Of a stretch of DNA of 64,000 nt, positions 1 to 11,300 are shown in pieces. Origin of the DNA: Neurospora tetraspora (Eukaryota; Ascomycota; Sordariomycetes; Sordariales; Sordariaceae). The DNA is taken from contig NW_026944391.1 of NCBI RefSeq assembly GCF_033439725.1, positions 868,001 to 932,000 of the forward strand, given 5' to 3'. Position 1 is the first letter of the stretch, and every line of letters begins with the position of its first letter. The translations under genes were made by a program, and so were the position numbers. Under the pieces are notes generated by a model that saw only the letters and a program-made list of their open reading frames with translations, was not told where the DNA came from and did no database searches.

Positions 1-685
1 GCCGGAGAGCGAGCGGCCGTCGGTGGACGCAGTTGGGGGGAGGCCGCAATGAGGGATGTGATGTCGCTTTCCACCTTCGGGCGACGCGAGACGTCAGAGA
101 AAAAAAGGCATTACTATCGGGTCTTCGAGCAAGAAACGGCCGCGAAAGGGAGGAGGTGGACGCGTGATCCCTAGGACAGGGAATTGAAATTTGGGTTCTC
201 GGGGAAATGGGGTGGAGGGAAACGCTGCGGGGATAGCGACGAGGAAGGAAAGAACGAAGATTTCACATCTCGCTTCCAGTCGCTCCTGCCGCAATTCTGA
301 GTAGAAAGACGAGGAGGAAATTCCTGGCGAGAAGATGCGGAAGACCTCAAATCACGACGACACCGTTCTATCTGCTACCTGGAGTGCAGGGTGCTCTGAG
401 CCTCCATTGCTTCAAGTTTGACAAAACCTACCTCTGCGGAAAAATGTGAACTGACACGATATTTTGCCAGGTCCCGTACTCTAGTTTCTAGAAGCGTCGA
501 CAGCAACACCGTCATCCATCGTTGCTTCCTCAACTGAACTGCTCGAGCTCCGAGTCCCGGTTGCCAGCTACCGGACCGTACCTTCCATGCCTGCCGCGCC
601 CGGGCCCTGCTACATCATTCCTTCATCCGATATCAACCCAATCCCTAATGACCATATAAGGGACCTGGTTGGTCCCTCCTTCCAA
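1..685. other. Intergenic start of window
   Basis: No coding region is supported here. The ORFs present are short, have no recognisable domain and overlap on both strands. Near the right end lie a TATA-like element (653-660) and a perfect hairpin with 6-bp arms GGGACC/GGTCCC (660-676). Both fit the upstream region of the RNA candidate that follows. Confidence 0.5.
653..660 (+). promoter_or_regulatory. TATA-like element of RNA candidate
   Basis: The sequence CATATAAG lies about 30 nt upstream of the predicted 5' end of the RNA candidate at 686. That is the spacing used by fungal Pol III genes with a TATA box, such as yeast U6. The assignment is inferred from spacing alone. Confidence 0.4.
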
Positions 686-904
686 CAACAACCGCTTGGT
701 CTGATGGCACAGTGGTCTACCGTTTGAGTCTCAAAACTCAAAACCCATTATCTGTCCGGATCGGGAACGGTGTGTGCTAAGACACGTAAAGGGGTCTTCA
801 CTACCTAGTAGCCGGTCTACCTATATGGTATCTTGGAACACTCCAGTCGACAGAATCGAGGTCAAACGGTTCACCATTGCTCTGAACGAGCGGTTGTTGT
901 TTTT
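686..904 (+). ncRNA. Candidate structured Pol III small RNA
   Basis: Several independent signals line up. The 5' end (686-696, CAACAACCGCT) is perfectly complementary to the 3' end (889-899, AGCGGTTGTTG), giving an 11-bp terminal helix. A run of five T (900-904) follows the helix at once, as expected for a Pol III terminator, and six T follow at 911-916. An A-box-like TGGCACAGTGG lies at 705-715, a B-box-like GTTCGAACCA at 939-948, and a TATA-like element 30 nt upstream. A B box placed beyond the terminator is the known arrangement of yeast SNR6. Internal hairpins are also visible, for example TCGA-cagaa-TCGA near 850-865. I do not recognise the RNA. It is not U6, 5S or a tRNA by sequence. 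SRP RNA or RNase MRP RNA were considered, but I could not match their conserved motifs. The right end of the gene with its B box is about 968. Confidence 0.45.
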
Positions 905-938
905 GGATCATTTTTTATCTCCTCTGGAGAGGTGGTGC

Positions 939-948
939 GTTCGAACCA
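939..948 (+). promoter_or_regulatory. B-box-like element downstream of RNA candidate
   Basis: GTTCGAACCA is one base short of the GWTCRANNCC consensus. It lies about 35 nt past the first T-run and is followed by another run of six T (963-968). Together with the A box at 705 it could recruit TFIIIC, which tolerates wide A-B spacing in yeast U6. Confidence 0.35.
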
Positions 949-968
949 GGCGTCGGTAAATCTTTTTT

Positions 969-3756
969 GGTTCTTGTTCAATGCTTCTAGAATCCTGCCG
1001 AGGACCCGTGCATTGCCGGCCACAGTCCCAGAACTTCGGCACCCCGAGTCCCCCGGCCGGCGACTTGCCGGCACCTTCCCGCCTGCCGCACCTTCCATAA
1101 GAGATGGGAGGGCGGAGTGTTTACTTAGCAGCGGGCGGGCCATATGAGAGTTCTGGTGTTGCTTCCTTCCCTCGGCAAATGCCTGGTTTGATAGCGCACA
1201 ACAATGAAAGCAGGCGTCGAGAGCCTCACCAACACACCTGGCATCCAGACGTCAGAGCATGACACGTAACGATCGTCCATCCAGGTCTTGCGAAGTTGTA
1301 ACTGCTAACACCACGATCACCAAAACGAGTCTACATCCCAAATCATACCAAGATCAAAATTGCTTCAACCCCCTTCGCATATCAACGAAGCAATGTCCTC
1401 GCTCTTTCTTTCCCAGCATCGCCAAAACAAACTCAACCCAACCCAAGCCACTTCCTCGTCATACATACCCTTTCATGCAAGCCACATCGTATCAGATGCT
1501 GACACACAGAGATAGGGGCACAAGCTCAACTGCAAGCCATGCGAGTTTCATAAGCATGTTCCCGTCTGGTGGCGTGGGGTCGGCGGTCGAAACCCGGGGT
1601 GTCACGAAGGGAAACATGCTGCCGAGGATCGTGCGATTTACGATTGGGAGATGCAAGACGGGAAGGAACTGACAGAGATGAATGCTGACTGTTAACTGTT
1701 GACTACTAGCAGATTGAGGGGATGTACGAGGACTGACTGAGTTCGGGAGGATTTGACAAGGAGATGAAGATGGTAGGGCTACAGCATTGCCAAAATGTCA
1801 GGTGAAAGAGGAGTTTGGATGAAGATGCCAGTGGCCGCCGTTGCTTCTTGGGATACGGGACCAGTTAGTTGGTGGATAGCTTCAAAGAGAACTTAAGTCA
1901 TCGAATGTCCTATTAATGCCTTCTCCCCTGCGTTCCAGCTCCTCAGTTCCAGGACTTCAAACAATCGAGTATATCCCATTCAGTTCCCACACCGAGGTCC
2001 ACATGTAATGTTATCAACCTCCTTCAGCCCGTTAGGACACAACTACCCAAGACGACGATACATCTTCTGCCTGTTGTCTATATCCCAAACGATCTTCACG
2101 ACCCCATCCATCCCATCCCCCCCTCTCTTCTACTTACACAACATCAAGCATCACAGCATAATACAGCACAGCAGTAGCACCCGCGGAAACGAAACAGTTT
2201 ACAACCGAGCCTCAACTTTGTGTTCCCATATGTCAACTCATGATAGGCGAGAGACGTACGAAGTAAGTTGGATCTCGAAATAAGGGTAGATGATGGGTGT
2301 CGCCTGACTGGCATTGATTAGTCCCATGACCGTAGCTGGGTTGCGCATTGAGGTTGTTTCACATCCCACGTTTCTCGTTTTTCTTTTCCGTGAATGGCAT
2401 TGGCAAGCATGTTTGGACGTGTATCTCGCTGATGATCATTGACAGCATCGTGTTCACGGTGAAGGTAGGTGAGAGGTGATCTCTTGTCAGGCGATATGAG
2501 CTAATTGATGAGTATTGGACTTCCGAAATCCTACTACAATCCGTAAAGATCACTCGCTTCGAGGAGATGAGCGGAAAGTTATTTTGCCTTTCGCGTATTG
2601 CTTTACACTTCTGTTTATAGAGTTGAGATGTCGTCCAAGTATGTACACCCAACGAGAAGCGTGCGAACAACCATGTAGATAGGATAAGGTAAAGTACGTC
2701 AAGGAAAGGTAGGTTGATGCTAAAAACTATCATTACGATCTTACGGTAAGAAGCTTGCTTCTACGTTCGCCAACAATTCTATGTACAGTTTCTCTTTTCC
2801 ATCACTCTTATACAACTAAACAAAAAAGCCATAAGCCAAGCGCAAAAAACATGGGAAGCCACTCTCTCTCAATGGAGGATAAGGAAGAAGAAAACAAAAG
2901 AAAGGTAAACCAAAAAGGAAAGATGTGTGTCGAGTCTTGAACACTGTCTCTGTCCGTCACTTGCATTCGTCCGATCAGTCCAGTCCAGTCCATCTCTCTA
3001 TTTTCATCCGCCACGTCGTTCCGTCCTGCTCGTTCCTGGGTCCATAAATCCGTCCAATCCATTTCATCCTGTCATCCTCCCCCTCTGGCTTTCACTCCTC
3101 CGTCCATCTCTTCCTCGGCCTCCATCATCCACTTTGCGTGTGTGCTGGCTAGTTGGCTGCCATGTGCGTTTGTTGCCAGTGACTTGCCATCTCGGACCTA
3201 TGTAAAAAGCCGTACGTAGTCGCCTAACGTTGGAAATCGAGTCGCGTGTGCAACGAAAACGGCGGGACCGTAGGGTGGACAGGTAAGTAGGGTAACTGCT
3301 TATTTTTATTCGCATCTCGTCTCGTTTGTTTGTCCAGTTCGATCGATTGTTTAACAGAAGAAAAACTCAAACCAAAAAAAAGAAAAAAAAGTTGATAACC
3401 GCCGCCTGCCAATCAGTTCCATAATGATCTTTCACACGTCCAATCCTTTCATCGCACACGAGCACGCCTTTTCTTCTAACCAAATAAGTTTGTATTCCCC
3501 CACCCATACCTATCATTAAGTAAATTGAATGAATGCTTTCTTTCGCCTTCTTCTTCTTCCTTTTTCGACTGCTGCTGAAAAGGGGGATATCGATAGGAGC
3601 CAAAATATGTGTTGCCTGATGAGAATTGATGATGATTCGGGAGAGAAAAAGGGTAGTAGCCAGTTCGTTCATAAATGACAAATGCTTCTTCCACCACCGG
3701 TCGTTCACACACGCAAAAAGCTTCTTTCAAAAACCAAACTCCGTTGTCCGTTGTGC
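969..3756. other. Intergenic, no gene seen
   Basis: This stretch of 2.8 kb contains only short ORFs with no domain. One example is a 137-codon frame at 1259-1672 of ordinary composition with no splice partner. The right part (about 2950-3730) is rich in C/T on the + strand and probably holds the 3' untranslated region of the reductase-like gene, which ends at 3757 on the minus strand. Confidence 0.5.
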
Positions 3757-6700
3757 TTAACGCACTCCAATGGGCGGACGACGTCCTAGGCTACTCTGGC
3801 TGCTATGTGCCGAGGGTTCCGATGACTCGAGCTGATGCGTAGAATCACCACTCGCCGCGCTGGCGCTTGCACTACCAGTCAGACTTCGAACATTTTTGGT
3901 CATCATGGTCTCTGGTGGTTGGAGGGCGCTCACCCCGGCATGCTGTTCCACCTGCTGCGGCACGACCGCGTTTCCGTGTCCTGGAGGATAACGGGGCATG
4001 GGTTGCCGCATTCCATCCGGAGGCGACGGTCGCCCGCCGCCGTTCATGTATGGCGCGCTGTACCCGTTTGGTGGGGAAGGGCGACCGCTACCGCCCCTCA
4101 TGGATGGGCTGTATGGGTTCCCTGGTGATTGACTGGCGCGCCTCGGCATGCCTCCGTGTGGCGGAGGGCCCTGAGTGTACTGCAGCTCATCCAGACGGGC
4201 GGTCGTCAAAGAGTTTGTCCTCGATCCCGCGTGTATCATTCCCCGGTCCACTTCGCCATACCGATTCGAGGTGAAGCTCATCAACGGGTCGTCCAAGATG
4301 TTGTCGTGCAACCCCGGAATTTCGGCGACCATATGGCTCGATCGGTTCCGCCCAAACTTCGGTTTAAACCTACTACTCCGGGAAGTAGGCGCATTGGGCT
4401 CGGGGTTCTTGCGCAATTGGTGATGATCGCTAGGCGCTTTCCGGGTCTTCCTGGAAGTGACGCTCATCATGTCAAAGTTGTCGGGATCGATCATTGGCAC
4501 GGGAGGCGCAGAAGCCGGGTCGTAGTAATTGTCTTCATCATCGTCATCATCAAAACCGCCGTTATACCTCGATGGAGGGCCCCTTCTGGATCCCGGCGGG
4601 GGACCACCAGCAGCAGCAGCACGTCTGAGCCTCATCTCCTGCTCCCTCAAGGCGAGCTCTCGCTGCCGCAGCTGCAACTCTCTTTCCCGCAAAGCCAGAT
4701 CGTGCGGCGAATAACCGCCCTCGCCGCCTTCTGGAATGTCGTCGTAAAGCACCAAATGGCTAAACTCTTCCAAATCAGCTCCTTCCATCGACCCCCTCCT
4801 TGACGGCTGTCGGCTTCCACTGGTTGGTGGTCTGGGGTATCCGTTAGGTGGCGGTCCACCGCCGTTCAGAGTAGGTCTGCGCATGCCGAGTGGTGCAGGT
4901 CCCAGCTGCGAAGAGCCCCTAGGGCGCATCCGCGGCATCCCGTTCCCGTTGGTCATACCGTTGGCTACTGCACGTGGAGTACCTGGCGTCCCCCGGGGCA
5001 GAGGGGGCGTAGCGGAAGGCGACCCTGGCTGTAGAGGCGGAGCCAGACCGTCCGTCTTGGGTCTGTTGCGGTTGGCGATGTTGGTGTTGTGAAGAAGGGC
5101 GTAGAGCGTCTCGATTCGTGGAACTGGCACCCCAAATTGTTGGGCTAACCTAATAGGCGAGCCGAGATATGTCTCAACCTCCATTGGGCGTCTCGCAACG
5201 TAATCTTGCCACATCATATTCTCCGTCGTCGTCCTCGCGAATTCATCAATGGTGTTTTTCTTGAAATCGGGCGGGAACTTGCAACCCTGTGCTTCGGCCA
5301 CGGCTAATAGCTCGTCAATGACATCTGATATCAGCTTGGCCACGCCCACCTTGTCGAGGAGCTGGCCATAGTTGGGGGTTTCGAAGAGCACTGTAAGAGG
5401 ATGGAAAGCAATTGGGCTGCGATTCGGTTAGCATCTCCATCTTGACCTTACTATCCCAACGATGAACAACATACCCAATAACTCTTTCAAACTGCTGTTG
5501 CTGAATGTTACTCGAGACTTTACAGTCGACCTGACCAGTGCTGAGGGTCATAGCCAGTGCCTGCGCCATATCCTCCTGTATCGAGGCCGGAATGTTGGAG
5601 TTTCTGTTTGCGGCGCCAACCCAGACTTCTGTTGAGCCCTTGTGCTCGAATTCGCTTCCTCCGAGCTGAGTGAGCTCGGCGCCGCAGACCAGCGAAAGGA
5701 CTACATTAGTGGGGAATCGTTCTTCGATGGCTGATTCGAGGCCGAGCGATTGTGTGGTATTAACAAGGATGCAAGTGTGCTGCGGAGTGACGACGGAATC
5801 GATCACGGACGCCAGGTCGTAAACATCGGGAAGGGCCTTTATACAGAGAATGACATAGTCGAATGCGCCGCCCTCTCTGCGAGTGGCAGCCTCTTCGGGT
5901 GCCCGGACAACTGCGTCATAGCATCACGGATCAGCACAACGTTCAACGGTCGAGCGCATTGGAGAACATGGAGAACACGAGATGATAAGAGAGGCTTACC
6001 ATGACGAGGCTTGAAGCGCTCATTGCCAAAGACCGGAGACCTAACTTCATGTCAGCATTGTTATCCGGATGCGTGGGGACCAGAGTTTTTGCGATTCTCT
6101 TGCGCCCGGAAAACGAGGGTTCGAATTGCGCATTGTCAACGTACTTGAAGGAGATTCCGTATTGCGCAACGTGCTCGTAGCCAGTCTTCCATACTAGAGT
6201 GACGTCGCAGGCATTTGTTGCTTGGAGGCGCCACGACAAGAAGGCAGAAACCGAATTTCCGCCCACTGTAACAACTTTCATCAGTTCATTACTCTCCGAC
6301 ATGGCTGGTTTGCGCGTGTTCAAGAACCGCAAGCGCAGCAGCTGTCCCCAAAAAAAATGATCAAGCAGAAAAAAAACGAGTGTGGTGGTGACGGCAGGGT
6401 CAGTCAAGCAAAGGTTCTTTCAGGTCTCGGAAGTGGGAAAAAGAAGTTGGACGAGGGGAGGGCCGTCAAAGAGATAATAGCGTGTGTGTGGTATGGATGG
6501 ATAGGATAGGATAGCGTAGCCCACTTTCTTTCTGCCCGGTCAAGACTGGCTGGTCCCGGAAAGCTGGTGTAGCACTAGCGAGAAGAAAGGTATGTAGCGG
6601 GTACAATGGATAGCATGGACAGGAGAGCGGAGAGCGTGGGAACTGGTACATGGGTGAAGGAGACAGGGAACACTCGTTGCTGACTGCCGAAGTCAAGGCA

Positions 6701-6862
6701 GAGGGCCGGCGCCGAAACGACTCGACTCCATCCATCCAAGCAGCGTTTTTTTCTCGATGACCTGTATCGTAGTGGTATCCAAGTGGTATCCATCAAACAG
6801 TGCTGAATATGAACTGGCGACTCACCTGACAGGATCTTGAGTCGGGGCGTCATGGGTGCCAT
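3757..6862 (-). CDS. Ketopantoate-reductase-like protein with long low-complexity tail
   Basis: Exons on the minus strand: 6862-6826, 6265-6145, 6040-6000, 5910-5475, 5416-3757, giving 764 aa. All phases agree and the joins restore family sequence (for example FKSPVFGNERFKPRHV across two junctions). Residues 8-165 look like the NAD(P)-binding domain of the ApbA/PanE family, with GGNSVSAF in place of the usual GxGxxG. Residues about 200-330 look like the helical C-terminal domain. Ordinary PanE enzymes make pantoate for vitamin B5, but this subgroup (like fission yeast Mug72) is not proven to do so. About 430 further residues are rich in Pro, Ser, Gly and Arg and include a Leu/Arg/Glu heptad-like stretch; such a tail is absent from PanE. 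A second possible start at 6302 (exon 6302-6145) also gives 764 aa. I prefer 6862 because the phase-1 splice rebuilds a typical first beta strand, but both are plausible. The first intron is 560 nt, long for this genome. Confidence 0.85.
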
Positions 6863-7079
6863 TGCGGAGTCCCAAACCGGGTATGGTGGGCTGTTCAGGT
6901 TTCGAAGCTGCAACAGCGGCAGCCTTCTTTGGTGCGAAGCGCTCAACCGGAAAGAGGAAGGACTGGCAGATTGTCTAACCAAACCAAGGCCTGTTCCACC
7001 AGCGCGACCAAGACCAAGTCCCCTGTGGCTTGATTACCGCAGTGCTTGACGTGGGCCGGTGTGCGTGGGACGGATGATG

Positions 7080-7165
7080 TTCTTGACTTCCTTCTTTTCT
7101 TTTTCTTTTCCTCTTTTCGTGATCCCAATCTCGAATCGAGTCCTATCTTTTCTTCTTCTTTTCTC
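7080..7165 (+). repeat. Pyrimidine-rich tract
   Basis: Almost pure C/T on the + strand, with repeated TTCTTTTC-like units. Such tracts are common in core promoters of filamentous fungi. Here it would be a purine tract on the strand of the reductase-like gene, whose distal start lies about 220 bp away. Confidence 0.5.
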
Positions 7166-8352
7166 CGATGACTCTTGTTCGCTTGGATATGTTATCGCTT
7201 CTCCCGCGGTAGGCGGTCTCGTTATTCTTCGAAACCTCTTAATCTCGAGCACGGCTCGCTTCGCTTCGTTTCGCTTCTTGTTTGTCTCTTGTTGTGCTTC
7301 TTGTTATGCGAGGATACGGTATGGACTCCTCTCCAACGCGCCTCGAACGAGCGAGCGAGAAGGCAGCGTCACTCAGCTTGACAGGGACAGTCGTGACAAC
7401 GCAGCGGCGGCAGCAGCAGTCAGCGATAGCAGGGGCAGCAACAATGATAGTGACAGCACACAGCAATGACAGCAGTGGCCAACAGCAAGAGTCGAAGCAG
7501 CAATATAGGGATAGTCGCGGTTGTGCCTGGGGATTAGACGATCCTGGGCGCTGGGCAGCGCTAATCAAGGCCTTCTTCTAGCGGCTCCAGGTAGCGTCGG
7601 CCGGGTAGACTAAAACGAGCGTGACGCCTTGGCAGCGATTAAATGTGTATTTTGTAGAGCGAGACGAGGCGACAGAAGATATTCCAAACTTCGGGTCTGG
7701 GGACCCTTCCGATCAAGTCGAGAAGAGAGAGCTGTGGCTGAAATCCGAAATGGAACACGGCGAATGTGGTTGCTCACTGGCTGTGACAAGACAGAGATCG
7801 GGGTCGATGGTAATTGGCCACGGCCAAGGATATTGAAGAGAGCACCTCAACCTGGACAGGGCGAGATGACCGACGGTTTCGATTCGACCTTGTATTCCGC
7901 GTGGAGCGAGCGTGTGGAGGGGAGATGGGGGAGCAATGTAGTGTACGGTGTGGCAGCCTTTGTCTAGCCGTTCGTAGTGGTCTCACCGGCGTCGAGCTTG
8001 TAGTCGCCGGATGCAAATGGTGGTGACGAGCCGCTCGGAGCGTGGTGCGCGTTTGCCCGTGCCGTAGAGAGTGAAGCTCTGCAACGTGTAGTGCGAAGAT
8101 GCACTAACAGCCGAACAGCAGCAGCATCAGCCAGTGGAGGCGATAGGATGTGACGATGGCGCCCGGCTAACGAGCGGACTGCGGAATGGTCGAGCAATGC
8201 CGGTCGTGGTCCGTCGTCGTGTGGTGGATATGATGCTCGCTCGTGTTAGGCCGTCCCTCTCTGGCAGGCTGGTTCCGTGGGTCTCTTGGGTCCTGACAAT
8301 TGCGAGGCCAGCACCTGGCTGCTGGGGAGGTCCTGGGCTGCGGCTACCTGTA

Positions 8353-8367
8353 GGGGGGGGGGGGGGG
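8353..8367 (+). repeat. Homopolymer of 15 G
   Basis: Fifteen consecutive G, followed closely by further G runs. The tract could form a G-quadruplex and is a likely place for length error in the assembly. Confidence 0.8.
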
Positions 8368-11300
8368 CAAGGGGTGGTGAAGGGAAGGCGCTTTCAGGGC
8401 TTTGATGGTGGCAGAGAACGAAGGTGGAAGGAAGAGAAAAGTTCGAGACAGCAATGCAACGAGAACAATACAGGACAGCTAGAAAGTGCAAGAAAGCAGA
8501 ATACAAGCCAGATTACTTACAGAGTGAATGCTTGTCCAAAAAAGAGAACTTCAGACTTTTCTCTACACCTCTCTGCGGTCGGTTGCCGGAAATGACGGGG
8601 ATCCCGTTTGCTTGGGTTGAGGTTTTGGAGGGAGGGAGGCTCTCAGTGGCATGGAAGGCAGAACATCGGAAACCTCATGAGGGGAAAAGGGACTTCAGTT
8701 TGCATGTAAAATAAGTCATCCAGATATGATCTCACTGCACCTCATAGCAAGAGTCTACCTTAAACTAACTACTTGGTGGTCGTGAAAACTATCAACCCAA
8801 ACCTCCAACTGTCAACTGATGCTTGTCGGTTCTAAGGTGTCGGTGATAGAACCCGCCGACGGGACGTCTATTATGGTTCGGATGTCGGGGATATGCGATG
8901 TCAAAAATGAGGGGGATCTCGTGCAGAACATGGCATGAGGGCACCTTCCGCACTTCGTTTCCCTTGGGTGACTCTTTTCTGTTCTGTCTTCCCGGTTTTC
9001 TTTTGGGCCACTTGTGAGGTAGCGATGGCGATTGATATGCGCTTCCCCTGAATTGTGCAAACCATTCATGTTCAAGGTTTGGTTACGAAGTCGATAACAA
9101 ACATACAGGTACGAACGGGGCGGTGGGCAGTGGGCAGGCTGGTTCGTGTTAGTGGTTGCTTACTTGCTTTTGGCTTCCACCGTTGGCTTGAGGCGTCCTG
9201 TATCCTTCTTCCCTTACAAACATCAAGAAGAACTCTCCTTCTGTGTGTGAGTCCCCGTCTAGGTATATCCAGCCACGGTGAAGTGATCTCGATATCTCTA
9301 ATCCTTAGTGTAAACCTGGAGGTGTAATTATTACCGTAACTATTGTAACAGAGCCTCGACCCAAAGGGAGAAAGGCATTACCCTGTCCGGTTAGAAAATG
9401 CCATAACAGCTGAACATGCCTTTGGTAGGCAGGCCAGCCTAGCCCTCCGGAACAAGATGGCATAAAAACGTGGCATCTAGAAGCATCGTTCAATGAAATG
9501 ATGGGGGAATGAAGGCGTCAAGGGGACTTGGATGTTTCCTTGTCGATGGAAATGCTTTCCCATGAAATGTTTATTCCCTTGCCCTGCATTGGCTTTCAGT
9601 GGATGAAACCAACTCTTGGGCGCTGGACAGACGAGGTACGCCCGCTGTAATGAAACTTCCACTGTGGACAGGACCGGGCAGGGCGGGCACAGTGCGCATT
9701 TGGAACGGCGCCAATCGCCAGCCCTGGTGGATACGCGTATGGTAAGGTAAGAATGATGGGTCGGTACCGGTGCACGGACTTCGGGAAGTGGAAAGCTCCG
9801 TGCAGTGTGCACTAACACCGTACATAGGTACTTTTCAGCTGTGAATGTCCTGCACGGAGAGGATGTTAAAGTGAAGTCTTGAATCACACTCCAGCTTCAG
9901 TTGTTCACAGCAGAATTATCTATCTCGTCCTTGCTTCAACTCTTGATCCCAGATTCGTTTGTCTATGGCTTTCTGCTTGGAAGAAACATGCGAAGCATTC
10001 AAAGCCGAGGAAGTGAAAAATGGAAAAAAGGCCCTTTTTGAAGAAGCCATGACCACCCGGTCCACTTTGGCTGATGACCTAAGCAGTTAAGAAAGGATCC
10101 ACCTTTGTTGCGTGTTTCTGTCGCGGGTTCCACTGAGCACCACTTGGTTAAGGTAACACAGCCCCGATCTCTGTAATCCAAATCCCGTATTCGAGAATGT
10201 GTAATTTTCGGTTCGGACTTTGATGATACGAAGACTCAACCAACAAGAAGAACTGGAACCGGGCCTGAAGAGAGAAAATGTGGAAATAGAGAAACAAAAA
10301 AAGAGGCAGAGGCTTGTTGTCTTGAATGTCAACTCCCGTGGCTAAATTAATTCGCAACGTTACAAGTAGAAACATGGCTTGGTCCGGTATATGACGTGGC
10401 GTTGAAGCTCTTCATTGACTTTCCGGAGTTGAGGTTGTTGTTGCAAAGTCTCGACCAGTCGCAATGGCTCAAAGGCTTTGTAAAGTCTGATACGTGCCAT
10501 GATGCCAAGCTGTCTTTCCCCATCTTGTCCCGATGGAAAGGGAACTGAGAAAAGGGATGAGCAGATCACCAAGAAACTCCTGACGCGTCTTGGCACAGGC
10601 CCGTGATATGCTGGGCGTGTGTGTGTGGCTTTGCTCTTTTACGAGCTCCCTATCCTTACATGATGTGAGTATCGCCCTGCCTGTCTGATATTGGATGACG
10701 CGAGAATGGGGGGCTTCGGGGACGTGTGTTGTAAGGAGGTTGAAAAAGGAAACATTGAGACTGCGGGGAACGGGTGTTCATCCCATATCCCCCGTCAGCT
10801 CTGACGTTAAGTTTAATCTTGATAGACAGCGATTGTCAGTCGAGCAATATCTCCTCTTGAGGCTGTGATGGTTGAACAACCTCGACAGTCGCTCAAAGAT
10901 GACGACGGCACTGACATACATAGCAGAGCTACAGTGAGTGATTGCGATAGGAGTTGCAAATTAGGGCCGCGCGTGGTAGGGTTCTCACCGCTCGGTAATA
11001 CAGCATCAGAGGACGACGGTCAACAAAGGGCTGTGGTGTAACAAACTGATAGACCCTATCCGGGGGTCCATTCCGTAGGTAGGGGCTCTGGAACCCCCGA
11101 TTCTCTCTTTGCTTCTCGTGGGTTTTGACGATGGAATTCGGACATGTCTGGCCAAGGACGTTTGCGGCCCAGAAAGCTAGAATAACGTTTTGGGTAATGC
11201 CTCGGCACGGGCTGCCTCCCTGGACCTCCGATCTGATGAAGTTTCTCCTCGTTGGGAATTCATGCCCGATATATTTTACTTTGTTGTTCTTCACACGTTT

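Noticed and set aside
1259-1672. 137-codon + strand frame
   Set aside because: Ordinary intergenic composition, no domain, no splice partner.
4129-4803. 224-codon + strand frame opposite the tail of the reductase-like gene
   Set aside because: Antisense shadow of a Pro/Ser-rich coding region; no family and no splice support.
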